A DNA stretch of 64,000 nucleotides from Selenomonadaceae bacterium (GCA_017515635.1 JAFWFO010000054.1:21974-85973); one strand, 5' to 3'; positions 1-9,054 are shown, numbered from the stretch's first letter. Program-made: numbers and translations. Notes: generated by a model not told the origin, from the sequence alone.

Positions 1-232
1 AATGCAGATCATTTCGAGTTCAACGCGCGATATGGCCACTAACGGTAAACAGATTGTTCAAAATATCCGCACTATCGGTGAAGCAAGCAAAACTGCCGCC
101 GAAGAAGCCGAAACTGTCAGTGCCGCAACTCAAGAGCAGACCGCTTCCGTTCACGAAATCGCCGGTGAAAGTACCAACCTTGCTCGTATGGCCGGCGAAC
201 TTCAGCAAGAAGTAAAGAAATTCAAAGTCTAA
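1..232 (+). CDS. Methyl-accepting chemotaxis protein, C-terminal end (5' truncated by window)
   Basis: The frame is open at the left edge and ends at 232, so only about 76 residues are visible. They are Ala/Glu/Thr-rich and heptad-patterned, with an EASKTAAEEAETVSAATQEQ-like stretch followed by SVHEIAGES. This is typical of the last part of the cytoplasmic signalling coiled coil of chemoreceptors, which activates CheA through CheW. The sensing domain and the signalling tip lie outside the window, so ligand and topology cannot be stated. The first ATG in frame is internal, not the true start. The family call is fairly sure. Confidence 0.85.
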   Translation, partial: MQIISSSTRDMATNGKQIVQNIRTIGEASKTAAEEAETVSAATQEQTASVHEIAGESTNLARMAGELQQEVKKFKV

Positions 233-242
233 GCGCATTGTC

Positions 243-700
243 CTAAGGTCTGTTGAAAAACTCTAATAGTGCCGCCAAAATATTCTCGAAACCATAGGCG
301 ACCGCAACTGCGCGGTCGTTTTTTTGTGCGCGGCTCGAAGGTCGACGGGCATTGTCAATTCGTCGTACAAGTCCGCCAAAGTCGCGGCGGGATAATTTTT
401 TCGCACGTCCAAAATTTTTTGCACGGTCTGCTCAATTTTTTGCCGCTGATTAGTCGACGGCTCCGACCAAGGAAAATTGTTGTGGATGACATCTTTCGAG
501 TAACGATAGCGCGATTCAAGTCGCCCGCAAATTGTTCGCATCCACGCCATATGAATCGAACTTGTTAAAATTCCAAAGTGATAAATCTGCGCGTCGGGAA
601 TCATTTGATTTGCATCTGAGCAAATAATTTCACTCGAAACATAATCTATCGGAACATAACGGCGAAGTTCGGAACTGACACGCGGAACTATAAGAAGATG
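243..700 (-). pseudogene. Decayed C-terminal fragment of an MmeI-like R-M gene
   Basis: Read on the minus strand, this encodes VPRVSSELRRYVPI..., IPDAQIYHFGILTSSIHMAWMR and an RYSKDVIHNNFPW block. These match, segment by segment, the C-terminal 150 or so residues of the large gene at 3602-6408. Homology stops abruptly near 700, where an in-frame stop lies just upstream, so the nuclease, methylase and most of the recognition region are absent. A second lesion is a run of seven A (minus strand) near 319-325: one more A would restore an HKKND...AVAYGF reading like that of the larger copy. It is a relic of a diverged paralogue, not a working gene. Confidence 0.75.
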
Positions 701-946
701 TTTTCACAGTGGAAAAGTAGAGTGTGATGGCAAAGGTTAAAGTTGAATCAAAAGTGCAGAGAGCAAAACAAAATTTTCAAACCGAAAAGCCGTTGACGGA
801 TGTTGTGGACGTTCCGCAAAAATCGAGGGAAAATTTTCCGCCGTTACCAATAGTTTCAACTGATTGGTATTTTAACAGTAACGAAAATTTTTGTAACCGA
901 AAATCTCCGCCAAATTTCGACGGGTAATTTTTTACTGAGATGTAAA

Positions 947-1609
947 TTACAAGCTCGCGCCGATTTTATATGCCGCCTCGCCGAATTCGGAATTCTCGAC
1001 CATTGAACGTGTGCCGCTACCCGTCGCCAAAACTTTGCCGACACTTTGCCAGCTCATGTAGCGCACAAGAGTTTCATAGTGGTTATCAAGTGCCTCCATC
1101 GTCCAATCGGCGGAATTCCATGCCGTGGCAAGGAGCAAAGATTTTTTCCCGCTAAGTTTTGTCGTGCGCGAATAAAATCTGTCGACGACCGTTTTTAACT
1201 GCGCGCTCATGCCGAAATAATACAGCGGCGTCACCAAAACCAGCAAATCGGCGGCAAGCATTTGCGGCATCAATTTCGTTTGAATCGCGTCGTTGAAAAT
1301 GCAATCGCCGTCCATGCCGCACGTGTCACAGCCGCGACAAGGGTGCGTTTCTTCGTTCGCCGCGTCGAAAACAAAAATTTCATGCCCGCCGCTCTTCGCG
1401 CCGTCGACGAAACGTTGAGCCAGATAACGCGAAGTCGATTGATCTTCCGAATGCGGACTGCTGTTAATTACGACAATTTTCATTGGTTTGCCTCCCGAAA
1501 TTTTCTGCGCGGAAATTTTTTGCGAATCAGTCGCCGCCGTGCCGCAACCGCTCAAGTAAAGCGTGACCGCGCCCAATCCGACGACTTTCAAAAATTCTCG
1601 TCTGTCCAT
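947..1609 (-). CDS. Flavodoxin-like FMN reductase with Tat lipoprotein leader and Cys-rich motif
   Basis: The protein has about 220 residues. Residues 1-30 form a twin-arginine leader (MDRREFLK) with a hydrophobic stretch and a lipobox-like LSGC. The flavodoxin-like domain starts at MKIVVINSSPHSE, an NADPH-dependent FMN reductase fold. It carries a CRGCDTCGMDGDC cluster like that of iron-sulfur flavoproteins and a TPLYYFGMSAQLK flavin-site segment. The ATG at 1609 lies one base after the stop of the upstream CMD gene, so the pair is one operon. A strong Shine-Dalgarno (GGGAGG) also sits seven bases before the internal MKIVV codon, so a leaderless cytosolic form is possible. The substrate is unknown. 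Confidence 0.8.
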   Translation of the reverse strand: MDRREFLKVVGLGAVTLYLSGCGTAATDSQKISAQKISGGKPMKIVVINSSPHSEDQSTSRYLAQRFVDGAKSGGHEIFVFDAANEETHPCRGCDTCGMDGDCIFNDAIQTKLMPQMLAADLLVLVTPLYYFGMSAQLKTVVDRFYSRTTKLSGKKSLLLATAWNSADWTMEALDNHYETLVRYMSWQSVGKVLATGSGTRSMVENSEFGEAAYKIGASL

Positions 1610-1610
1610 T

Positions 1611-2387
1611 TCAATCACCGAAAACTTCTTTCGCCATCGGGAAAACTGCCCAAGCTTTCGGCCAGCCCGCGTAGAATCCCAACTGCGTAATAATTTCGAC
1701 GATCTCCTCTTTCGTGACGCCGTTTGCCTTCGCGTTGGCAAGGTGATGTTTCAGCGCGTCCGTGAAAATTCCCGCGCCAATCAGCGTCGAAACGGTAACA
1801 ATACTTCTGTCGTGCAGGCTTAAAATTTCGTTGCGGCTCCACACTTCGCCGAAAAGTATATCGTCGTTGTAACGGGCAAATTCCGGCGCGAAGTCTCCAA
1901 GATATTTTCTGCCGGCAGTCTGCTCAAGTTTTTTGCCGACATTCTCGAAAGTTTTCGCCGCGTCTTCGCCGTAAACTTCTTTTGCCATCGGGAAGACCGC
2001 CCAAGCTTTCGGCCAGCCCGCGTAGAATCCGAGCTGTGTGACAATCTCAACCATTTCGTCGCGAGTAACGCCGTGTTTCTTCGCCGTTTGAATGTGATAT
2101 TTCAACGAGCTGTCCAAAATGCCCGAACCGACAAGCGCGCAGATTGTGACGATACTTCTGTCGTGCAAGCTCAAAATATCGTTGCGGCTCCACACTTCGC
2201 CGAAAAGTATATCGTCGTTGTAGCGGGCGAATTCCGGCGCGAAATCTCCAAGTCTGTCGCGTCCCGCCGTCTGCACAATTTTAGTCGCCTTAGTTTTGTC
2301 GCTCATTGTCGCCGCCTCCGTCGCCGTGAAATTCGTTGCAAGAATAATTCCCGCAGTCAATCCCGCAAAAAATTTTTTCGTCGTCAT
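1611..2387 (-). CDS. Secreted carboxymuconolactone decarboxylase-like protein, two tandem domains
   Basis: The protein has 258 residues: a Sec-type signal peptide (about 1-25, ending TEA) followed by two CMD-fold domains of about 110 residues each. The two domains are nearly identical (GDFAPEFARYNDDILFGEVW, then LHDRSIVT, then QLGFYAGWPKAWAVFPMAKE), which points to a recent internal duplication. The AhpD-type CxxC redox pair is absent. The family includes decarboxylases and peroxidase-linked reductases; the substrate here cannot be told. The ATG at 2387 has a GGAGAG ribosome site. It is co-transcribed with the Cys-rich flavoprotein downstream, which suggests a redox role in the envelope (inference). 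Confidence 0.85.
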   Translation of the reverse strand: MTTKKFFAGLTAGIILATNFTATEAATMSDKTKATKIVQTAGRDRLGDFAPEFARYNDDILFGEVWSRNDILSLHDRSIVTICALVGSGILDSSLKYHIQTAKKHGVTRDEMVEIVTQLGFYAGWPKAWAVFPMAKEVYGEDAAKTFENVGKKLEQTAGRKYLGDFAPEFARYNDDILFGEVWSRNEILSLHDRSIVTVSTLIGAGIFTDALKHHLANAKANGVTKEEIVEIITQLGFYAGWPKAWAVFPMAKEVFGD

Positions 2388-2440
2388 TAAATCACTCTCC
2401 TTGCCGCAAGATTATCACGTCAAGCCGACTTCAAGTCAAC

Positions 2441-2477
2441 AAAAAAAATCCCGTCGCATTGACGGGAAAATTTTTTT
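2441..2477 (-). terminator. Rho-independent terminator of the 2509-2955 gene
   Basis: A six-base perfect stem CCCGTC/GACGGG with a five-base loop. It is flanked by an A run on the left and a T run on the right, so it can act in both directions. It lies just past the stop of the secreted-protein gene on the minus strand. Confidence 0.85.
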
Positions 2478-2508
2478 GTTCGTTTGTATGAGATGTCGTG
2501 TTTGTGTC

Positions 2509-2955
2509 TCAATCAGCGTAATCGCAACGCGGGAAGTAATCCCAACGGAGTCTCCAACCGGCATTCCAATCGTACGTTATGTCGGGAACGTTATCCATGT
2601 TGGGGGCGATTGATCTGTCGAGGGTGAAGTCCCATGTTTTTGCACTGTGCCCGGGAATGACGAGGGGGTTTCCGCCCGGGTCGACATTGACGGTGAAACT
2701 GCCGCTGGAGAAAACCATGTTGCCGTTCGGATTGTAAATGTCAAGCATTTTGGGATCGACGCCCCAAAACTTTATGGCGCGATCTTCGTTGTTGACGAAC
2801 TTCAACCTGACGCTAATCGTGTTGGAGCCGGCGTTGCATTGAATGCTGTCGACGATGACATCCGCGTTAAAAGCCTGCGCGACTTGCGGCGTGGCGGCGA
2901 ACATTGCGACGAGCATCACAGCCGCCAAAGAGAACATCGAGAAAAACTTCTTCAT
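2509..2955 (-). CDS. Secreted protein of unknown function
   Basis: About 148 residues with a clear Sec signal peptide (MKKFFSMFSLAAVMLV...AQA). The mature part of about 120 residues looks like a beta-rich domain (SNTISVRLKFVNNEDRAIKFWGV, then SGSFTVNVDPGG), of the kind seen in small immunoglobulin-like or FxLYD-like periplasmic domains, but I cannot name the family. The ATG at 2955 was chosen because a GGAGG site lies nine bases upstream; the earlier in-frame TTG abuts that site. It stands alone with its own terminator. Confidence 0.75.
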   Translation of the reverse strand: MKKFFSMFSLAAVMLVAMFAATPQVAQAFNADVIVDSIQCNAGSNTISVRLKFVNNEDRAIKFWGVDPKMLDIYNPNGNMVFSSGSFTVNVDPGGNPLVIPGHSAKTWDFTLDRSIAPNMDNVPDITYDWNAGWRLRWDYFPRCDYAD

Positions 2956-3164
2956 GAATATCAACCTCCTTTGATGGCGAAATTTTATATCTGCGCGGCG
3001 AAAAATGCAAGATACGCTTTTTAAGTTTTAATTACAGTTTTTCGCGCCGAGAATTTAGCGGGCGAGTAAAAATTCCCGCCATTGTGCGATTTTAGTTCGT
3101 GGGCGGTTCCGTTCGTTTCGGTTCGTAGCCTATAAATTTAAATGCAGTTTATCGCGACCTTAAA

Positions 3165-3430
3165 TGGTCAAAAAAATATCCGCACGCAATGAAATCTTGG
3201 AAGACGAATTTGGACGCTATTGTTCCTATTTTCAAGTTCTCGAACGCGATTTGCAGGCAACTGAATCGTCAGCGTAGTGTCTTCCCCAACGATACTGCTC
3301 TGTTAGAGGCTTTGTTCCTCGCTACCGACCTTGCTACAAAGAAGTGGACTATGCCCTTGCACAACCGGGACTTGATTTATGGCGAGTTGTCCATTATTTT
3401 TCAAGGGTCGTTTACCTTTTTAACTTCTCG
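3165..3430 (+). pseudogene. IS256-type (mutator) transposase remnant, internally deleted
   Basis: From about 3189 the plus strand encodes KSWKTNLDAIVPIFKFSNAI, then LNRQRSVFPNDTALLEALFL, then ATKKWTMPLHNRDLIYGELS. This is the C-terminal end of IS256-family transposases. The usual IRKVIYTTNAIESLN segment between the first two blocks is missing, so about 20 residues have been deleted in frame. The N-terminal catalytic region is absent, and the frame runs on into unrelated sequence after about 3430. No terminal inverted repeats were recognised. It marks a past insertion between the two MmeI-like copies. Confidence 0.7.
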
Positions 3431-3485
3431 GTCGGTCTTTTTTACAGAAATTTTTTCCAACTCCCGAGTCACCAACCGGTTAGGC

Positions 3486-3533
3486 AAAACGAAGCCCCGC
3501 ACAGTTCCTCAGGCTGTACGGGGTTTTCGTTTT
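3486..3533. terminator. Strong bidirectional hairpin terminator
   Basis: The arms AAAACGAA-GCCCCGCACAG and CTGTACGGGG-TTTTCGTTTT pair over about 18 bases with one mismatch. T-rich ends occur on both strands. It follows the transposase remnant and faces the end of the MmeI-like gene. Confidence 0.8.
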
Positions 3534-3601
3534 GGTGATATTCATGGAACTACAATTCTCATCATGCTCTTGTAATTCGGCAGTGTCAATTTATCACACG
3601 C

Positions 3602-6408
3602 TCAATTTTTCGTCAACGCCGCGTAAAGTTTCATCAGCTCCGCGACAACACGCGCCTCGTCCTCCCAAAATTCTTTAAAGCCATAGGCGAGCGCAACCGC
3701 ATAATCATTCGACTTGTGAGCCAAACGCAATTCGTCGGGCATCGTGTCTTCGTTGTAGAGTTTGGCAAATGTCCAATCCGGAAATTTTTTTCGCACGTCC
3801 AAAATTTTTTGCGCCGATTCTTCAATCATGCGACGTTGAGCGGCTGTCGGCTGCGGCCACGGAAAATTATTATAAACAATGTCTTTCGAGTAACGATAAT
3901 CAGACTTCAGTCGCCCGCAAGTCGTTCGCATCCACGCCATATGAATTGACGACGTTAAAATTCCGAAATGATAAATCTGCGCGTCGGGAATAATCTGTAC
4001 GGCGTCGGTAACTTTGATTTTTTTTTTTTGATAAATCCAATCGGAATGTAGCGGCGACGTTCAGAACTGACACGCGGCACTAAAATAAAGTCGACGCCTT
4101 CTGGTTGTGTAACCTGTGCAAAAATTGATGGCGTCTTGGCAAATTTCCTGATTCCCGCCGCAATGCTTGACAGACGAAAATTTTTTACTGCTTCAACCCG
4201 TTCGGCAACGAGCGGGAATTTTTTTATTTCGTCAAGCGTCATGTCGACGAGCCATAAAACGTAACGTTTTTGTCCGTTGATGAATTCGACGGCACCAAGT
4301 AGCGGATGAATAAATTTTTCTGCGGCGGGTTCGTCTCGCAAAAAATTATCCAAATCGTCCGCTTCGATAATCAAATTGCCACCGTCTGCGGGTTTATTGC
4401 CGTAAATCATTTTCGGAACTGAACAGAGTGGTTTATTGCGGCTGTCGACGAAAATATTCGGTGCGTCGAAAAGATACGCGTTGATATTCGTCGGTTTAAG
4501 AATTTTTTCGCCGTCAAAAATTTTTTTCAGCTTGGGATTGGGAGCTTTGCTGAATCCGACAATCACGCAATGAACGTGCGCCATATTTTCCGAATCGCTG
4601 AGCCATTTGAAAGTTCTGTAAGCAAAATCGATATGAATTCCGTCTTCAAAAAGATTTTTCCACATCCGAGGTGCAGTTTCGCCTTGACAAATCGAATTGG
4701 TCGATACGAATGCGCAACGAATTTCAGTCCCACGAATGAAGTCGGCGGCTTTTTTGAACCAGCAACAAACATAATCGAGATTTTTAACTTTAGGGAAGAT
4801 GTTTTGCAAATCGTCTTTCTGTTCGTCAGTCTGATAAGTAAATCCGACAAAAGGCGGGTTGCCGATAATGTAGTCGACGTTTGGCGCAACAGTTTTCCAG
4901 TCGACGCGCAGGGCGTTGGCTTTTTGAATGGAAATATATTTGCTCAGCGGCAAGTCGGGAAGTTCGCGCCCGATAACCCAAGAAGTTTTTCGGCGCATTT
5001 GAATTTCGGAAATCCACAGCGCAAGGCGTGCAATGGCGACGGCGAAATCATTAATCTCAATGCCGTAAAATTGTCGCGGTGTAACTTTAATCGGATTGTC
5101 GGGAATTTCGACGGAAAGTTTTCGGAGTTCGGCAAGCACGTCATTTTCAAGAGCGCGCAGGCTCAAATAAGTTTCGGTCAAGAAATTTCCACTGCCGCAA
5201 GCCGGATCCAAAAAATTCAGCGACGAAATTTTATCTTGAAACTTTTTGAGCGCGGCGGCACGATTCGGCTTGTGCATACGCTTGATATTGGCAAGTTCTT
5301 CGCTCAGGTCGTCGAGAAAAAGCGGGTCAATCACCTTGTGAATGTTTTCTTCGGAAGTGTAATACATGCCGCCGGCGCGTTGAGCTTTTGCCTTGGCTTT
5401 GGCGTCGGTTTCGATGTTGAAGATTGATTCGACGAGCGCACCGAAAATCGTCGGGCTGAGGTTGCGCCAACTGAACCGAATGAAATTGCCCGCCGCGTTC
5501 AAACGATAACCGTCAATCATGTGAGCGCGACGAACGGCAAGTTCAAACATTTCGTTAAGCGTCGGCAACTCAAATTCTGTTTCGTCGAAAAGTCCGCCGT
5601 TTACTCGCGGAAATTTTTTCAAGTCGTCGTCGAAATTTTTACGCTCACTTTCCGGCGTGTCGAGCACTTTGAAAAGTTTTTGAAGTTCTTCGCGCAGATT
5701 TTGAGTCGGGATTTTACCAAACCAATCTTCAAACTTGACTTGCTGAAAAATTTGCGAATCGTCGGCGTAGAAACAAAAAATCAGCCGCGCACAAAAATTG
5801 CAGAGCGTACCGATATATTTGGCGTCGCGTTCGTCATAATTTTTATCGATGGCACGGCAAATATTTTGTATGATTTTTGCGGCGTCGGCAGAGATTTTGA
5901 CTTCGGGCTTAAGTTTGGCGTTCGGGTCAATCAGAAATTTCAGCTTCGGATAATCGAAACGCAAATCGGAGAGCTTGATAATTTTCGGCTTGTAACTTTT
6001 GGGCGCGATAAGATATTCAAGCGAATTCACTTCGGCAAGGTCGTAAATTCGGAATTCGGCAAAATCGCAAGTGACAATCCAGCGCGGGCGCGACGAATAC
6101 GGCATTGCCTCGGCGTAACGTTTCGCCTGCTCAAAAGGCGTGAGATATTCGCCGTCGGATTGACGAATTCGCCTGTCAAGGTCGACGCCAAAACTTTTAT
6201 GTTCGATTAAAACGCCGGTGCGCTCAATGATGGCATCAATTTCTAACAGTGTGTCCTCAATTTTTTGATTAAATTTTATAAAGCCCGTTGTCCGTTCGAC
6301 GCCGAAAACATCATGGAGCAGGTCGCGCCAAAAATCTTGACAGTCTTGTTTTTCGGCACCATGTCCGTTCCAATAAAACGAAAAATTTTTTGCGGCTTCA
6401 GCGTTCAT
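3602..6408 (-). pseudogene. MmeI-like (type IIL) restriction-methylation protein, frameshifted at an A12 tract
   Basis: A single large polypeptide gene that cuts and N6-methylates DNA. The intact N-terminal reading (817 codons from the ATG at 6408) has a PD-(D/E)xK nuclease core (D58, E69-x-K71 in LIEHK), a helical spacer, methylase motif I DPACGSGNF near residue 400, motif IV NPPF near 515, and a recognition region with SVPKMIYGNKP. After IPIGFI the frame enters 12 A (minus strand of 4018-4029), shifts, and ends about 20 codons later at 3955. The correct C-terminus (IIPDAQIYHFG to AALTKN) continues in the next frame to 3602. Ten or thirteen A would restore a protein of about 930 residues. 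It could be phase-variable, a pseudogene, or a homopolymer sequencing error. Confidence 0.8.
4018..4029 (-). repeat. A12 homopolymer tract (T12 on plus strand) inside the MmeI-like gene
   Basis: Twelve T in a row on the plus strand, the longest homopolymer seen inside a gene in this window. It lies exactly where the reading frame is lost. Slippage by +1 or -2 would fuse the 817-codon N-terminal part to its C-terminal domain. Confidence 0.85.
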
Positions 6409-6429
6409 GATAATTTTCTCCCCGCAACA

Positions 6430-7545
6430 TTAAGGCTTGCCCGTCACAAAAATTCTTTGGACACGCGACGAAATCAGGCAAGTAATTTCGTAATTAATCG
6501 TGTTCAAATGCCGCGCCGCGTCGTCAATCGAAATTGCGTCCGAGCCGAACAAAATCATTTCGTCGCCGATTTTCACGCCGTCAATGTCCGTCACGTCAAT
6601 CATGGTTTGATCCATGCAGACGCGCCCCGCAATCGGAGCCGACTTGCCGCGAATCTCGACGTGAAAATTTTTGTAAGCGCGAATGTAACCGTCGGCGTAA
6701 CCGATTGGCAACGTGGCGATAATCGAATCGCGTTGCGCAACGAATTCGCGACCGTAACCGATTGAAGTTCCCGCAGGAATTTTTTTCAACCAAGCGACGC
6801 GGGCAACAAGTTTCATCGCGGGTTTTAATTCAATCGTGCGGCGAACGTCGTCGGACGGATAAAGCCCGTAGCTGATAATTCCGGAACGAACCATATCGAA
6901 ATGCGCTTCGGGCATTTCCAAAATCGCGGCTGATTCGGCAATGTGAAGAATTTTTATCGTGACGCCCGCCGAACGAATTTTTTCCGCAACGTCCGAGAAA
7001 ATTTTTATCTGTTGACGCGTAAAAGTTTTGTCGGGCGAATCGGCATCCGCGAAATGCGAAAACATACCTTCAAGCTCAATGTTCGGCAACGCGGAAATTT
7101 TTTTCGCAAGTTCGACGGCGACGGCGGGATTTGCTCCGATACGCCCCATGCCCGTTTCAAGTTTCAAATGAATTTTGGCGCACTTGTCGAGTTTGACGGC
7201 GGCGACGGAAATTTTTTCGGCAAGATCAAAATCAGCGACGGTTGCAGTCAAATTATTTTCGACGACAATTTTTGCGGCGTCATGCGGAATCAAACCCAAA
7301 ATCAAAATCGGCACGTCGAAACCCGCTTGTCGAAGTTCCAAACCTTCTTCGACCGTGGCGACTGCCAAAAATTCCGCACCGCAATCGACGGCGATTTTTG
7401 AAACTTGAATCGCACCGTGCCCGTAAGCGTTCGCCTTGACGACCGCACAAAGTTTTGACGTGGGCTTGATATGTCGGCGAATCTCGCTAAAATTGTGTCG
7501 AATGGCGTCGAGGTCAATCTCGGCGTAAACATCGCGAAGCAACAT
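6430..7545 (-). CDS. alr: Alanine racemase
   Basis: A 371-residue fold-type III PLP enzyme that interconverts L- and D-alanine for peptidoglycan. The PLP lysine is K37 in VVKANAYGHG. The second catalytic residue is the tyrosine of SIGYGREF near residue 262, and the dimer-site block RVCMDQTMIDVTD is present. Length is normal. The ATG at 7545 has a GGAG site. The start is only 26 bp from the divergent holA start, so both Shine-Dalgarno sequences share that gap and the promoters must reach into the neighbouring genes. Confidence 0.97.
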   Translation of the reverse strand: MLLRDVYAEIDLDAIRHNFSEIRRHIKPTSKLCAVVKANAYGHGAIQVSKIAVDCGAEFLAVATVEEGLELRQAGFDVPILILGLIPHDAAKIVVENNLTATVADFDLAEKISVAAVKLDKCAKIHLKLETGMGRIGANPAVAVELAKKISALPNIELEGMFSHFADADSPDKTFTRQQIKIFSDVAEKIRSAGVTIKILHIAESAAILEMPEAHFDMVRSGIISYGLYPSDDVRRTIELKPAMKLVARVAWLKKIPAGTSIGYGREFVAQRDSIIATLPIGYADGYIRAYKNFHVEIRGKSAPIAGRVCMDQTMIDVTDIDGVKIGDEMILFGSDAISIDDAARHLNTINYEITCLISSRVQRIFVTGKP

Positions 7546-7571
7546 AAAAAAACTCCTTTCGAGGTGAGGAA

Positions 7572-8570
7572 ATGAAATTTAACGAATTCATGAGCGCGCT
7601 TGACGACGAAATTAAGCATGTCTGCCTTTTGTGCGGCGAAGAAAATTATTTTATCGACAAGGCACGCGAAAAAATTTTTGAGCGGCTCAACGTCGACACG
7701 AAAACCGAATTGATGACGATTGACTGTGACACGAAGCCCGAAATTTCAAAGATTATCAACACGATTGACGCCGTGCCTTTTTTCAGCGAAAAAAATGTCG
7801 TGCTCGTCAAAAATGCGTCAATGCTTTTCGGCAGTGACTTCAAGTCTCCGCGACTCGAAAAAGTTTTGCGGGACATGCAACCGAAAAATTATGTGATATT
7901 CGTCGTGAAGTCGGCGGACAAGCGGCGCAAGTTTTACAAAATAATTTCGCAGATCGGCGCGGTGCTTGAGGCGGATTTTTTGCGCTCGTGGGAAGTTGAC
8001 GACTGGTTGAAAGATAAACTCCGTTCGCTCGGCAAAATCATGAGCAGTGACGCGTGGAAATATTTTCATGAGCGGCTTGGAATTTTGCCGGAAATTTCGC
8101 TGTGGAGTTTGAATAACGAACTTGAAAAAGTTGCGCTCAACGTCGCGAACAAAGAAATAACGGCGGCCGATTTGCGAAAAAATTTGCTTGCTCCGCCCGA
8201 AGTCTCAAATTTCTCGCTGACAGACGCCGTCGACGAAAAAAAAGTTCAAAAAGCCGTGTACCTGCTCAGAATTCAAGATCGCACGCCGGGGAAAATTCTT
8301 GTGGCGACAACTTTGCTCGTGCGGCACGTGCGGCAACTGATTCGCGCAAAATTTTTCTTGTCACGCGGAATCAAAGGACGCAAGCTCGGCGAACCGCTCG
8401 GCATGAATCCGTACATTGCGCAGAAACTTGGAGCGAACGCCGAAACTTATCCGTCGAAACTTTTGGAAGAAGTTTTTTTGGAATTGGCGGACGCCGATTA
8501 CCTGTTGAAGACGGGACGCGCAGGCGCGGAAGTTTTGGAACGAATCATTATCAAACTTTGTCGGCGGTGA
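7572..8570 (+). CDS. holA: DNA polymerase III delta subunit
   Basis: A 332-residue clamp-loader subunit that opens the beta clamp. The N-terminal region carries LLCGEENYFIDKAREKI, typical of the delta subunit, followed by the AAA+-like domain (DAVPFFSEKNVVLVKNAS) and the C-terminal collar helices (LLVRHVRQLIRAKFFLSRG). Start at ATG 7572 after GAGGTGAGGA. Its 3' end overlaps the convergent ybaK gene by 20 bp. The call is firm. Confidence 0.95.
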   Translation: MKFNEFMSALDDEIKHVCLLCGEENYFIDKAREKIFERLNVDTKTELMTIDCDTKPEISKIINTIDAVPFFSEKNVVLVKNASMLFGSDFKSPRLEKVLRDMQPKNYVIFVVKSADKRRKFYKIISQIGAVLEADFLRSWEVDDWLKDKLRSLGKIMSSDAWKYFHERLGILPEISLWSLNNELEKVALNVANKEITAADLRKNLLAPPEVSNFSLTDAVDEKKVQKAVYLLRIQDRTPGKILVATTLLVRHVRQLIRAKFFLSRGIKGRKLGEPLGMNPYIAQKLGANAETYPSKLLEEVFLELADADYLLKTGRAGAEVLERIIIKLCRR

Positions 8571-9048
8571 AAATTAATTCTGCGACCGTCGCATTTGCCG
8601 CACGAATCAAATCTTGAGGCGACAAAACAATTTGCATCCCGCGTTGTCCTGCGCTTATGGAAATTTTTTCCAAAGTCAAAGCGCGTGCGTCGATAAACAC
8701 GGGATAATTTTTTTTCGCGCCCAAAGGTGAGCAACCGCCGCGCACGTAGCCCGTCAACGGCAAAAGTTCTTTCAACGCGATCATTTCGACGGATTTATTG
8801 CCGCTCGCTTTCGCCAACGATTTTAAATTCAATTCGTCGCCGCCGCCGATAACTGCCATGATAATTCCGGTTTTGTCGCCGCGTGCCACCAAAGTTTTGA
8901 AAATCATTTCGATATTCAATCCCGAAACTTGCGCGACGTGCACGGCAGACAAGTCGTTTTCGTCGACCTCGTAAGTTTTAATTTCGTAATCAATGCCCAG
9001 CCCGTCAAGAATTCGTGCGGCGTTGGTCTTTTTAATTTTCTTGGACAA
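8551..9048 (-). CDS. ybaK: Cys-tRNA(Pro) deacylase, YbaK family
   Basis: A 165-residue trans-editing protein that hydrolyses Cys-tRNA(Pro) mischarged by ProRS. Family marks: KTYEVDENDLSAVHVA, then the conserved IFKTLVARGD, then YVRGGCSPLGAKK with the Gly-Gly-Cys-Ser-Pro segment, then ISISAGQRG. The start is TTG 9048, with GAGGAG about 11 bases upstream. The 5' end is duplicated upstream: the codons for KKIKKTNA occur again 111 bp before, fused to a short upstream frame. The cognate proS lies elsewhere in the window (42.4 kb). Confidence 0.93.
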   Translation of the reverse strand: MSKKIKKTNAARILDGLGIDYEIKTYEVDENDLSAVHVAQVSGLNIEMIFKTLVARGDKTGIIMAVIGGGDELNLKSLAKASGNKSVEMIALKELLPLTGYVRGGCSPLGAKKNYPVFIDARALTLEKISISAGQRGMQIVLSPQDLIRAANATVAELIFTADKV

Positions 9049-9054
9049 AAATTT

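Noticed and set aside
724..927. A 67-codon plus-strand frame
   Set aside because: Low-complexity, without a convincing ribosome site, partly antisense to neighbouring sequence. The 701-946 stretch holds nothing else I can support.
3025..3164. A gene or promoter between the secreted-protein gene and the transposase remnant
   Set aside because: No frame with a ribosome site; only weak -10-like boxes.
4570..6210. Long plus-strand frames opposite the MmeI-like gene
   Set aside because: Shadows of the methylase coding strand; no ribosome sites and no recognisable motifs.
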